The notes beneath the pieces are model-generated. The model was not told the DNA's origin. It searched no databases and was given only the letters and a program-made list of their open reading frames with translations. This document shows positions 7,303 through 15,792 of a stretch of 56,075 nucleotides of DNA, one piece after another; within the stretch, counting starts at the first letter, position 1, and each line of letters opens with the position of its first letter. The stretch is from Bradyrhizobium sp. NAS80.1 (GTDB lineage: Bacteria; Pseudomonadota; Alphaproteobacteria; Rhizobiales; Xanthobacteraceae). The stretch is from NCBI RefSeq assembly GCF_001908205.1, contig NZ_LGHL01000038.1, positions 1 to 56,075 of the forward strand, written 5' to 3'. Made by a program: the position numbers and the translations under genes.

Positions 7303-8853
7303 ATGAGCCGCGCGTTGCGAATTCTCATTGCTGTCGTCGTGCTATGCGGCGTGCCCGTTTCGCTTTTCGCAGCGGAGAACGCGCCACTCACGCGCGGCAC
7401 GGCGATCATCGATCCGGATCTCCTGCGCAAGCTCGACCAGCACGACGCGCTCACGATCTCGCGCCTGCTGTGGCCGGAGCGGAACGCGGACTTTCCGCTC
7501 ACGACTGATCTGCTGTTCTCGCAGGTGCCGCAGCTCAAGGAAATTCCGCCGGCGATTGATGCGGAGTTCGATCGCTACATCGCAGGGCACAAGGCGGCGT
7601 CGCCGAGCGAAACCATCGGCGTCGGCGAAGGCTTTGACGTCCAGCTGTTCGATCGGGCCAATCTGAAATCGCCTGACACGCGCTTCGTGCTGGCCGGCAT
7701 CGTGAACCGCATGGATCGCGCCTATGTATCGGAAGACGCCTGCGGCGAGATCCGCCTGATCTATCGGCTGACGCGTTTCGAGACCAAGCCGGATGGCGGC
7801 AAGTCGGTGACGCGCCTGCCGATGACGCTGAATCTGGTGATGAAGGCAAGGGATGCGCGCCAGACCGATGGGAACGGAAGGCCGGTCAGTTGCGCCGAGG
7901 TCGCTCGGCGCTGGCTCGACAATGGCGATTGGCAGGCGCTGATCGGTAGCCACTTCGACCCTTACGATGCGATGCTTGATCGCATCGAGACCAACATCCA
8001 GATCTCGATCGCGCCGAAATCGGCGCTCCACGATTTCCGCACCGACTACCTGCTCAAGGTGTTCAAGTACGATCCCGCCACGAAGCAGTTCGTGGAGTCG
8101 ACACTGGAGAACCAGATCGACCGTGACCGGATCCTGGCAAACGACGCACTCCGGCGCGACTTCAAAGACTGGATGCTGGAACCCGATCATCTTCGCGAGT
8201 TCGACCGCGGGACGGTGCTGATCCCGGAACAGTTCCTGGCCAGGGCCGCGGTCGTGCCGACGCCTGCCGGCCTCGATGCCTCTGAGCTGCAGCCCGAATT
8301 CGGCATGATGCAAGGCGAGGGCAAGGAGACGAACAAGGCGGATCCCGTCTTCACCGACAATGATGTGGTCGGCGCGCTGAAGCAGGCGGCTGCGCGCGGC
8401 ATCGATATGCAGAACATCCGCTCGGTCGCGGGCTTCCAGCGACGCCTCAATGACGTCACCTGTGCCGGCTGCCACCAGACTCGCGGCATCGGCGGCTTCC
8501 ATTTCCCGGGCGTCGACTGGCTCGCGGACAAGCCATCCAATTCCACCATCGTGCCGGCTTCGCCGCATTTCTTCGGCGACCAGGTCCGCCGCCGTGACAT
8601 TCTGGCCGCATTTGCCGCGGGCAAACGCCCCGATTTCTCACGCGGATTTGCCAGCCGGCCGCAGACCCGCGGCAGCCACGAACTGGCCGGTACCGAATAT
8701 GAGGACGGCTGGGGCGCGCATTGTTCCCTGCAAAATGCGGGATCGGGAACGCCAGACAGGAGTTTTACGTCATGGAGCTGTGCCGAAGGCCTGGCCTGTC
8801 AGGCTGCCGCAGCCTCGAGCCGCATCGGCATGTGCTTCATCAAGACGCGCTAA
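7303..8853 (+). CDS. Secreted protein with one haem-c motif, function unknown
   Basis: A 516-residue protein with a clear signal peptide (MSRALRILIAVVVLCGVPVSLFAAE). A CAGCHQ motif, the CxxCH haem-c attachment site, is at residues 387-391 (coded at 8461), followed by GIGGFHFPG. The rest is not a recognisable cytochrome fold: it has a long N-terminal region rich in charged residues and a C-terminal part with several further Cys (GAHCSLQNAG, SWSCAEGLACQ, GMCF) that could form disulfides. It is probably a periplasmic haem protein, either a redox partner or an enzyme. It is transcribed alone, between a terminator and a convergent gene six bases away. Confidence 0.8.
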   Translation: MSRALRILIAVVVLCGVPVSLFAAENAPLTRGTAIIDPDLLRKLDQHDALTISRLLWPERNADFPLTTDLLFSQVPQLKEIPPAIDAEFDRYIAGHKAASPSETIGVGEGFDVQLFDRANLKSPDTRFVLAGIVNRMDRAYVSEDACGEIRLIYRLTRFETKPDGGKSVTRLPMTLNLVMKARDARQTDGNGRPVSCAEVARRWLDNGDWQALIGSHFDPYDAMLDRIETNIQISIAPKSALHDFRTDYLLKVFKYDPATKQFVESTLENQIDRDRILANDALRRDFKDWMLEPDHLREFDRGTVLIPEQFLARAAVVPTPAGLDASELQPEFGMMQGEGKETNKADPVFTDNDVVGALKQAAARGIDMQNIRSVAGFQRRLNDVTCAGCHQTRGIGGFHFPGVDWLADKPSNSTIVPASPHFFGDQVRRRDILAAFAAGKRPDFSRGFASRPQTRGSHELAGTEYEDGWGAHCSLQNAGSGTPDRSFTSWSCAEGLACQAAAASSRIGMCFIKTR

Positions 8854-8859
8854 ACCGAT

Positions 8860-9507
8860 TTACTTCGCGTAATTCGTCATCCGTTTTCCCGGCAGCAGCT
8901 CATACGCCGGCTTCCATCCAGGCAGAGCGGCCATGCGGCTGAGCCAGGCGTGGATGGCGGGATGGCTCGTCGCGAAATCGAAGCCATGCTCGTCGCTCGG
9001 ATAGTGCAGATAAGCCATCATCGAGATATCGGCGACTGTCGGCTTGCTGCCAATCGCGAAGGCATTGTGCTGCAGATGTCCGTCGAGAATGCCGAGAAAG
9101 TCCTCGAGCCTCCGGCGAAAATGCTTCAGCACCTGCGGATCGTTGTTCTCAGTGAAGGCCCGCATGAAACGATAGGTCGCCATGTAGCCGGTGAGCTTGT
9201 GGTTGTCCCAGAACAGCCAGCGCAGCAGCTCGAATTTCTCGTCCGCTGTCTCACCGCCGAAGCGGCCGTATTGATCGGCGAGCTTCAGCAGGATCGGCGC
9301 GGTCTGCGTCATCTTCACGCCGTCGACTTCGAGCACGGGAATCTCGCCCATCTCGTTCACGGCCTTGCGCCATTCCGCCGTGCGCGTGACGCCGCCGCCA
9401 AAATCGGTCCAGACCGGCTCGAACGTCTCGCCGCAAAGCGTCAGCATCAGCGCCAGCTTGTAGCTGTTGCCGGATTCCGGGAAGTAGTGCAGGCGGTAGC
9501 TGGGCAT
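8860..9507 (-). CDS. Glutathione S-transferase family protein
   Basis: A 215-residue protein with the two-domain GST layout. The thioredoxin-like N-terminal domain begins YRLHYFPESGNSYKLALML and contains the cis-proline segment GEIPVLEVDG and the TQTAPILLKLADQYG glutathione-binding loop. The all-helical C-terminal domain follows from about residue 90. The candidate catalytic residue is Ser13, Asn14 or Ser15 in SGNSY. It faces the haem-c protein gene tail to tail. Substrate unknown. Confidence 0.9.
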   Translation of the reverse strand: MPSYRLHYFPESGNSYKLALMLTLCGETFEPVWTDFGGGVTRTAEWRKAVNEMGEIPVLEVDGVKMTQTAPILLKLADQYGRFGGETADEKFELLRWLFWDNHKLTGYMATYRFMRAFTENNDPQVLKHFRRRLEDFLGILDGHLQHNAFAIGSKPTVADISMMAYLHYPSDEHGFDFATSHPAIHAWLSRMAALPGWKPAYELLPGKRMTNYAK

Positions 9508-9618
9508 GGGGGCCTCACGAGGCGGATGTTGGCGATGAAGCTACATCCTCTCGCGTCGTCATTGCGAGCGTAGCGAAGCAATCCAGCAATGCATCCGCGG
9601 TGAAGCGAGCTGCCCCCC

Positions 9619-9772
9619 GTCGTCCCGGACAAGCGCAGCGAAGCGGAGCGCAGATCCGGGACCCATAGCCACAGACCATTGTTTGGCGAATACTCGTGGT
9701 CGCCACTGCTTGCTACAACTTCTCCCTGTGGTTATGGATCCCGGGTTCGCGCTATGCGCGCCCCGGGATGAC
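9619..9772. repeat. Compound palindromic repeat (GTCGTCCCGGAC...CCCCGGGATGAC type)
   Basis: A repeat of about 154 bases with inverted ends (GTCGTCCCGGACAAGC and GCGCGCCCCGGGATGAC). Inside, a second inverted pair reads GATCCGGGACCCATAGCCAC and GTGGTTATGGATCCCGG. Related copies are at 18964-19119 and 25250-25393. A shorter unrelated hairpin, CATTGCGAGCGTAGCGAAGC, precedes it near 9559. Confidence 0.75.
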
Positions 9773-9795
9773 AGCGGAAGATGCGGCGCCGCCCC

Positions 9796-11001
9796 TTATC
9801 CCACCGCCCCCGACGACCGCAGCTGCTCGATCGCCTTCTCGTCGTATCCCGCCCCGCGCAAGATCTCGTCACTGTGCTCGCCGACGGCGGGCGGCTTGCG
9901 CGGCTGCACCTTCTTCGCGCCGTCGATCCAGATCGGGCTGGAGATGGTGAGCATGGTGTCGTTCTCGAACGGCACCAGCACCTCGTTGTCGAGCATCTGC
10001 TGGTCGTTCGGAATGTCGTCGAGAATGCCGACGATGCCGAACACGAGGCCATTGCCGTCGAGGATCTTGCGCCATTCGGCGAGGTCTTTGGTGGCGAAGG
10101 TCGCGTCAAAAATCTTGATCAGCTCCACCGAGCGGGCGTGGCGGTCGGGCTTGGTGGCGAAGCGCGGATCGGCGATGAGGCCTTCGAGGCCGAGGCATTT
10201 GGCAAGCGTCGGCCACTGCCGCTCCTCGTTGAGCAGCGACAGGATCAGCCAGCGTCCGTCCTTGCACTGGTAGTGATTGGCGACCGCATTCAACGCGCGC
10301 TCGCGCGGGCGCCGCTCGCTGAACTTGGCGCCGCAGAGCTTTGCCTGCGCCAGCACGCTGGCGGCCCACACCCCGTTCGCCATCAGGTTGGAGGCGACAT
10401 GCGAGCCCTTGCCGGTCTTCTCGCGCTGATAGAGCGCGGTGACGATGGCGCCGTAGAACGCCATGGCGCAGGGATGATCGCCCATGCCGGCGACCGAGCG
10501 GGCCGGGGTCGTGTCGATGTCGGCGCGGACGAGGTCCATCAGGCCGGAACGCGCCCAATAGGCGTTGCTGTCGAAGCCGGGCTTGTTGGCTTCCTCGCCC
10601 TTCTCGCCATAGCCGGTGAAGGAGGCGTAGATCAGCCGGTCGTTGAGATGAGCGAGGTGGTCATAGGTGATGCCGAGCTTGGCCCGCACCGGCGGCGGCA
10701 TGTTGGTGATGAAGACGTCGGCTTCCTCGACGAGCTTGTAGAGCACCGCCTGCGCCTCCGGCTTGGACAGGTCGAGCGCGATGCTCTTCTTGTTGCGGGC
10801 TTCCAGCAGCCAGGCGAAATTGTGCTCGCCGGTCGGATAGCCCGGCAGATTGGGCAGATTGCGGTAGGGATCGCCGGCGCCGGGCGGCTCGATCTTGATG
10901 ACGTCGGCGCCGAAATCCGACAGCACGGTCGCGGCCGCGGGCGCAGCGATGAAGCTCGCGCAGTCCAGAACCTTGAGCCCTGCAAAAATGCCCTTTTCCA
11001 T
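9796..11001 (-). CDS. CaiB/BaiF family CoA-transferase
   Basis: A 401-residue class III CoA-transferase. The N-terminus GLKVLDCASFIAAPAAATVL, then LSDFGADVIKIEPPGAGDPYR, is the standard family opening; the second segment carries the CoA-binding Glu-Pro. The expected active-site aspartate region lies in the middle third (RSGLMDLVRADIDTTPARSVAGMGDH). It would transfer CoA between two carboxylic acids. GGGAG lies upstream of the ATG. It is flanked on both sides by palindromic repeats, so it looks monocistronic. Donor and acceptor acids cannot be inferred. Confidence 0.9.
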   Translation of the reverse strand: MEKGIFAGLKVLDCASFIAAPAAATVLSDFGADVIKIEPPGAGDPYRNLPNLPGYPTGEHNFAWLLEARNKKSIALDLSKPEAQAVLYKLVEEADVFITNMPPPVRAKLGITYDHLAHLNDRLIYASFTGYGEKGEEANKPGFDSNAYWARSGLMDLVRADIDTTPARSVAGMGDHPCAMAFYGAIVTALYQREKTGKGSHVASNLMANGVWAASVLAQAKLCGAKFSERRPRERALNAVANHYQCKDGRWLILSLLNEERQWPTLAKCLGLEGLIADPRFATKPDRHARSVELIKIFDATFATKDLAEWRKILDGNGLVFGIVGILDDIPNDQQMLDNEVLVPFENDTMLTISSPIWIDGAKKVQPRKPPAVGEHSDEILRGAGYDEKAIEQLRSSGAVG

Positions 11002-11170
11002 CGCGGCGTTGCTCCCTCGCGCTCTTGTTGTTTCCCGCGCGCTGGAATGTTTTGCACGGGCCCGTCATGGGAGCATTAGACCGATGTTTCGGCGGGATGC
11101 AACGGCGTCGGGCGCAGGGCATCGCTGCGGTGCTCAGGACGTCTCCGCTACGGACCTGAATTCCTCCTCC

Positions 11171-11279
11171 GTCACCCTGAGGTGGCCGCAAAGCGGCCCT
11201 CGAAGGGCGACGGCCCCACTGCATCCGGGCCGTTCATCCTTCGAGGCCTCCGCTGCGCTCCGGCACCTCGGGATGACGG
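11171..11279. repeat. Compound inverted repeat (CACCCTGAGG...CCTCGGGATGAC type)
   Basis: A divergent copy of the 4601-4708 repeat family. It fills most of the 321-base gap between the CoA-transferase and putA genes; the remaining bases (11002-11170) show no other recognisable feature. Confidence 0.65.
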
Positions 11280-11322
11280 AATCGGCATTATGCGTTGTTG
11301 CGGGCGCTTCGTGCTGCGAGGC

Positions 11323-14322
11323 TCACTCCTCCCCTGCGAGCAGGGCAGCGTTGCCGCCGGCCGCCGCGGTGTTGATCGTCACGGTTTGCTCTGTGGCAAA
11401 GCGCGCGAGGTAATGCGGGCCACCGGCCTTCGGGCCGGTTCCGGACAGGCCGTTGCCGCCGAATGGCTGCACGCCGACCACGGCGCCGATCATGTTGCGG
11501 TTGACGTAGATGTTGCCGACCTGGACGCGGTCGATGATCGCCTCGATCGTATCGTCGATGCGCGAATGGACGCCGAGGGTGAGGCCGTAGCCGGTGCGCT
11601 CGATCGCCTGCAGGACACGTTCCAGGTTCTCGGCGGGATAGCGCACGACGTGGAGGATCGGGCCGAACACCTCCTCGGTGAGCTGGCCGGCGTCCTTGAG
11701 CTCGAAGATATGCGGAGCAACGAAGCAGCCTTCCGGCGCGGTGCCGGCAAAGTGCAGCCGCGCCTCCGTCTTCATCCGCACGATGTGCGCATCGAGGCGC
11801 TGCTTGGCTTCGTGGTCGATCACCGGGCCGACATGGGTCGCGACATCGCTGGGGGCGCCGATCCGGAGTTCACGAGCGGCGCCCGCGATCATCTCGATCA
11901 TGCGGTCGGCGACGTCCTCCTGCACGAACAGCAGCCGCAGCGCCGAGCAGCGCTGGCCGGCGGAACGGAAGGCCGATGTGACGACATCGTCGGCGACCTG
12001 CTCGGGCAGTGCGGTCGCATCGGCGATCATGGCGTTGATGCCGCCGGTCTCCGCGATCAGCGGCACGATCGGCCCGTCCTTGGCGGCGAGCGTCCGGTTG
12101 ATGCTGCGGGCAACCTCGGTCGAGCCGGTGAAGACAACGCCGGCGATATCAGGGTGCGCGGTCAGCACGGCGCCGATACGGCCATCACCGGTGACGAGAT
12201 GCAGCGCGCTTCCCGGGATGCCGGCCTCGTGCAGCAGGGCTACGGCCTCGCGCGCGATGCGCGGTGTCTGCTCGGCGGGCTTTGCAACCACGCTGTTGCC
12301 GGCCATCAGTGCCGCCGTGACCTGACCGAGGAAGATCGCCAGCGGGAAATTCCAGGGCGAGATCGCCACGAACACGCCGCGGCCGCGCATGGCGAGCGCA
12401 TTGCTCTCGCCGGTCGGGCCCGGCATGGCGGCCTCGGTCCCGAACAGCTTGCGGCCCTGCGCGGCATAATAGCGGCAGAAGTCGGTGGCTTCGCGCAGCT
12501 CCGACAGTGCATCGTCGAGCGTCTTGCCGCCTTCGGCTTGCAGCAGCGCGATGAAATGGGCGCTCCGGCTCTCCAGGAGATACGCGGCCTGCTCCAGCGC
12601 CGCCGCGCGCGTGGCCGCCGGAGTCCGGGTCCAGGCGGCAAAGCTCGCGTGTGCTGCGCTCACCGCCGCGTTGGCCTGATCCGGCGTTGCATCGGCGATG
12701 GGCTTGAGATCGGGTGCCTCGGCCTTGACGTCTGTCAGTAACTGGTTGAGCGCGGCGCGCGCGCCGAATTCGACGCCGCGCGAATTCCGCCGCTCCGGCG
12801 CGAAGAGATCGCCCGGCAACGGAATCCTGGGGTGGGCGGCCTGTTGCGGCCGGGCGACGGCGTCTGCCGGACGTTGCAGCAGTGCCGGGACCGGCACGCG
12901 ATAATCGGCCGCCTGCGCCACGAAGGAGGAATTGGCGCCGTTCTCCAGCAGTCGCCGCACCAGATAGGCGAGCAGGTCGCGATGACTGCCGACCGGCGCA
13001 TAGGTGCGGTAGGCGATGTCAGGATGATCCTTGGAGAGCTGCTCGTAGAGTGCTTCGCCCATGCCGTGCAGGCGCTGGAATTCGAAGCCGCCACTGCCCG
13101 CGGCAAGCTCCAGCACGGTCGCGACCGTCAGCGCGTTGTGGGTGGCGAATTGCGGGAAGATGCGCGGCCGTAAGCCGAGCAGCTTCGAAGCGCAGGCGAC
13201 GTAGTTCATATCCGTCATCGCCTTGCGCGTGAACACGGGATAGCCGTCGAGCCCGCGCTCCTGCGCACGCTTGATCTCGGTGTCCCAATAGGCGCCCTTG
13301 ACCAGCCGCACCATCAGCTTGCGGTCATGCGCGCGGGCAAGCGCGCCGACATAGTCGATCACCTCGCTTGCGCGCTTCTGATAGGCCTGGACCGCCAGGC
13401 CAAATCCGTCCCAGCCTTTGAGCGAGGGATCAGCAAGCGTTGCCGCTATTACGTCGAGCGACAGTTCCAGCCGGTCGGCTTCCTCGGCGTCGACAGTGAA
13501 GTTCAGGTCATGCGCCTTGGCGCGCTGCGCCAGATCGAGCAGCAGCGGGACCAGCTCGGCCATCACTCGGTCGCGGCTGGTTGCCTCGAAGCGCGGATGC
13601 AGCGCCGAGAGTTTTACGGAGATGCCGGGCCGGTCGGGCAGGGGATGGGGGCCTGCCGCCTTGCCGATGGTTTCGATCGCGCTGGCATAGGCGTCGAAAT
13701 AGCGCTTCGCATCGGACGCCGTACGGGCGGCTTCGCCGAGCATGTCGAAGGAGTAGCGTAGCTTCTGGCCGGAGCGCGGCCGGCCCCGCTCGAGCGCCTG
13801 CTCGATGGTCTCACCTAGCACGAAATGATTGCCCATCAGCCGCATCGCCTGGCGCGTGGCGCTGCGCACCGCCGGCGCCCCGAGCCGCTTCACCAGCCGG
13901 CCGATGGTGCCGTCGGGCGTCTCGCCGGGCTGGATCACACGCGCCGACAGGCCGAGCGCCCAGGCCGACGCGTTGACCAGGAAGGCCGTGGACTTGGTCT
14001 CGTGGTGGATGAAGTCGCCTTCGCCGAGCTTGTCCTCGATGAACTGGTCGGCGGTGCGCGCATCGGGCACGCGCAGCAGCGCCTCGGCCAGCACCATCAG
14101 CGCCAGCCCTTCCTTGGTCGAGAGCGCAAACTCGCGCAGCATGTCCTCGACCCCGCCGAGGCGGTCGTCCCGCTTCCGGATCGCCTCGATCAGCCGCGTC
14201 GCCGTACGGTCGATCCGCACCTCCTGCGGCGGGCTGAGATGCACCGAGGGCAAGAGGCGCGCGGCAATCTCGGCGTCATCGGGCGCGTAAGGAGCGGTGA
14301 AGGGAGGCGGGATGTTCGGCAT
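11323..14322 (-). CDS. putA: Bifunctional proline dehydrogenase / L-glutamate gamma-semialdehyde dehydrogenase
   Basis: About 999 residues, oxidising proline to glutamate in two steps. The first half is the FAD-dependent proline dehydrogenase barrel, with the signature RLVKGAYWDTEIKRAQ and the flanking FTRKAMTDMNY. The second half is the NAD-dependent aldehyde dehydrogenase, with VVFTGSTEVARSINR and the catalytic-Cys segment SAGQRCSALRLL. There is no N-terminal ribbon-helix-helix domain, as in short PutAs controlled by a separate regulator, and a divergent Lrp-family gene is next door. The ATG at 14322 (MPNIPPPF) is chosen; the upstream ATG at 14361 falls inside a likely operator palindrome. 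Confidence 0.96.
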   Translation of the reverse strand: MPNIPPPFTAPYAPDDAEIAARLLPSVHLSPPQEVRIDRTATRLIEAIRKRDDRLGGVEDMLREFALSTKEGLALMVLAEALLRVPDARTADQFIEDKLGEGDFIHHETKSTAFLVNASAWALGLSARVIQPGETPDGTIGRLVKRLGAPAVRSATRQAMRLMGNHFVLGETIEQALERGRPRSGQKLRYSFDMLGEAARTASDAKRYFDAYASAIETIGKAAGPHPLPDRPGISVKLSALHPRFEATSRDRVMAELVPLLLDLAQRAKAHDLNFTVDAEEADRLELSLDVIAATLADPSLKGWDGFGLAVQAYQKRASEVIDYVGALARAHDRKLMVRLVKGAYWDTEIKRAQERGLDGYPVFTRKAMTDMNYVACASKLLGLRPRIFPQFATHNALTVATVLELAAGSGGFEFQRLHGMGEALYEQLSKDHPDIAYRTYAPVGSHRDLLAYLVRRLLENGANSSFVAQAADYRVPVPALLQRPADAVARPQQAAHPRIPLPGDLFAPERRNSRGVEFGARAALNQLLTDVKAEAPDLKPIADATPDQANAAVSAAHASFAAWTRTPAATRAAALEQAAYLLESRSAHFIALLQAEGGKTLDDALSELREATDFCRYYAAQGRKLFGTEAAMPGPTGESNALAMRGRGVFVAISPWNFPLAIFLGQVTAALMAGNSVVAKPAEQTPRIAREAVALLHEAGIPGSALHLVTGDGRIGAVLTAHPDIAGVVFTGSTEVARSINRTLAAKDGPIVPLIAETGGINAMIADATALPEQVADDVVTSAFRSAGQRCSALRLLFVQEDVADRMIEMIAGAARELRIGAPSDVATHVGPVIDHEAKQRLDAHIVRMKTEARLHFAGTAPEGCFVAPHIFELKDAGQLTEEVFGPILHVVRYPAENLERVLQAIERTGYGLTLGVHSRIDDTIEAIIDRVQVGNIYVNRNMIGAVVGVQPFGGNGLSGTGPKAGGPHYLARFATEQTVTINTAAAGGNAALLAGEE

Positions 14323-14349
14323 GGCGTGTCCAGTGGCTGAAATCCAGGA

Positions 14350-14363
14350 TAATGCCCGCATTA
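14350..14363. promoter_or_regulatory. Palindrome in the putA / Lrp-type regulator divergent region
   Basis: TAATGC-CC-GCATTA, a perfect inverted repeat with six-base arms, in the A+T-rich gap between the divergent genes. Lrp/AsnC-type regulators of proline catabolism bind such sites near putA and their own gene. Binding is inference. Confidence 0.5.
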
Positions 14364-14403
14364 CCGTAGTTCGATAGACAAATTAGTCATTTTACCTTAG
14401 ATA

Positions 14404-14898
14404 ATGAAGGGATTCAGCGGAAAAGCCACGCAAAGTATGGAACTTGACCGAACCGACCGGAAAATCCTCTCGATTCTGCAGCAGGATGGGCGAATCGCCA
14501 ATGTCGAACTCGCCGAACGCATCGGGCTGTCGCCGACCGCGATCGGCGAGCGGCTGAAGCGGTTGCAGCGCGAGGGCTTCGTCGAAGGCTACGGTGCGCG
14601 GCTCAACCCGCACCGTCTCGGCCTCGGGCTTCTGGTGTTCGTCGAGGTGCTCCTCGACAAGACCACGCCCGACAATTTCGAGCGCTTTGCGCGCGCAGTG
14701 AAGCTCGCGCCCGAGGTGCTGGAGTGTCACATGGTTGCAGGCGGCTTCGACTATCTGGTGAAGGCTCGGCTTGCAGACATGACCGCGTATCGTCGCTTCC
14801 TCGGCGAGACCTTGTTGTCGATGCCGGGCGTGCGCGAGACGCGAACCTATGCGGTGATGGAAGAGATCAAGCGCGACGCACCGTTGCCGGTGGACTAA
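14404..14898 (+). CDS. putR: Lrp/AsnC-family transcriptional regulator (probable proline-responsive activator of putA)
   Basis: 164 residues if started at the ATG at 14404, or 153 from the ATG at 14437 (MELDRTDRKIL), which aligns better with family N-termini; neither has a convincing ribosome binding site. The helix-turn-helix is in DGRIANVELAERIGLSPTAIGERLKRLQREG, followed by the RAM ligand-binding domain from about residue 75 with the usual VLECHMVAGGFDYLVKARL core. It is divergent from putA, the arrangement of PutR in rhizobia and Agrobacterium, where proline is the effector. The symbol rests on this context and not on a unique motif. Confidence 0.85.
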   Translation: MKGFSGKATQSMELDRTDRKILSILQQDGRIANVELAERIGLSPTAIGERLKRLQREGFVEGYGARLNPHRLGLGLLVFVEVLLDKTTPDNFERFARAVKLAPEVLECHMVAGGFDYLVKARLADMTAYRRFLGETLLSMPGVRETRTYAVMEEIKRDAPLPVD

Positions 14899-15029
14899 CG
14901 ATGTGCCGTCGCGATTGTCATTGCTGTGGCGTTGATCAAGCGGTTTCCGCTGGAAAATAGCTCCCCCCGTGCAATCGCAACGCCTGTCGTCGAATGCACT
15001 GACCGTCTTCTAAAATTTTCTTGGCCCCG

Positions 15030-15049
15030 CTCCCGGATCAATCCGGGAG
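15030..15049 (-). terminator. Possible terminator of the cold-shock gene
   Basis: A nine-base perfect stem (CTCCCGGAT and ATCCGGGAG, two-base loop) lies 19 bases beyond the cold-shock stop. On the minus strand it is followed by GCGGGGCCAAGAAAATTTT and not by a clean T run, so its strength is doubtful. Confidence 0.45.
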
Positions 15050-15068
15050 GCAGCAAAGGCTGGCGGGC

Positions 15069-15269
15069 TTATACTTTGAGGTTCTCTGCGGAGGTCTTGC
15101 CCCGGTTTGCGATCTCTTCGTATTCCACCGTCTGTCCCTCATTGAGGGTCGACAGGCCGGCTTTCTGCACTGCCGAGATATGCACGAACACGTCCTTGCC
15201 CCCCGACGCAGGCTGGATAAATCCATAACCCTTCGTCGGGTTGAACCACTTGACCGTACCTTTAGCCAT
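15069..15269 (-). CDS. Cold-shock domain protein
   Basis: A 66-residue protein from the ATG at 15269 ([18 protein letters not shown]), the usual CspA length. Both RNA-binding motifs are present: KGYGFI (RNP1) and DVFVHIS (RNP2). It binds single-stranded nucleic acid and melts RNA structure; whether it is cold-induced cannot be read here. GAGAAG lies five bases upstream of the start. The longer open frame back to 15323 lacks a plausible N-terminus and is not used. Confidence 0.95.
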   Translation of the reverse strand: MAKGTVKWFNPTKGYGFIQPASGGKDVFVHISAVQKAGLSTLNEGQTVEYEEIANRGKTSAENLKV

Positions 15270-15477
15270 CACGACTTCTCCGCGGGTCTTCCTCCGAGAT
15301 CTCGAACCGCCAGTCCCCGCCAACCGGCCGGCTCGGTCCTAACAGGATACGCGGAATGTGGCGGGCTTGGTAGCTCAAACCACGTCGGCAATTCGCCGAA
15401 TTCCGCTCAACTTCGCGGCGTTTTTGCCGGTTTTGCCCGTTTCGCGGTCAACCGGCTCACACGCCGCGCGCCATCCG

Positions 15478-15780
15478 TCAATAAGTTGCGGCCAGATAAT
15501 CGACGATCTTGCCGACATCGGCATCGTCGATCGGTGCGCCGTAGACCTTGATCATCTTGGTCACCTCGGCTTGCCAGAAGCCCTTCTTGTCCTTCATCGG
15601 CGGCTGCGTCTTGACGTAATCGGCCGAATGGCAGGCGCTGCAATTGCCCTGCACGACCTCGAGATTGGGGCCGGGCTTGAAGGCGGCGACCTCGTTCGGG
15701 ATCTGGTAGTTGACGGGCGCTGCGGTCACGGAGCCGAAGCCGGCGGCAAGTGCGATCGCGAGGAGAACGGTGCGCTGCAT
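15478..15780 (-). CDS. sorB: Sulfite dehydrogenase cytochrome c subunit, SorB-like
   Basis: 100 residues starting at MQRTVLLAIALAAGFG, a signal peptide cleaved around VTAAPVN. The haem site CSACH is at residues 47-51, and Met62 in QPPMKDKKG is a candidate sixth ligand. The ATG at 15780 is preferred over the one six bases upstream because AAGGAGA is then correctly spaced. It starts 12 bases after the stop of the molybdenum subunit. In the SorAB enzyme this subunit takes electrons from the molybdenum centre and passes them to a soluble cytochrome c. Confidence 0.88.
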   Translation of the reverse strand: MQRTVLLAIALAAGFGSVTAAPVNYQIPNEVAAFKPGPNLEVVQGNCSACHSADYVKTQPPMKDKKGFWQAEVTKMIKVYGAPIDDADVGKIVDYLAATY

Positions 15781-15792
15781 GATCATTCTCCT

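Noticed and set aside
11182..12741. A 519-codon open frame on the plus strand
   Set aside because: Antisense to the aldehyde dehydrogenase half of putA, which has unambiguous motifs.
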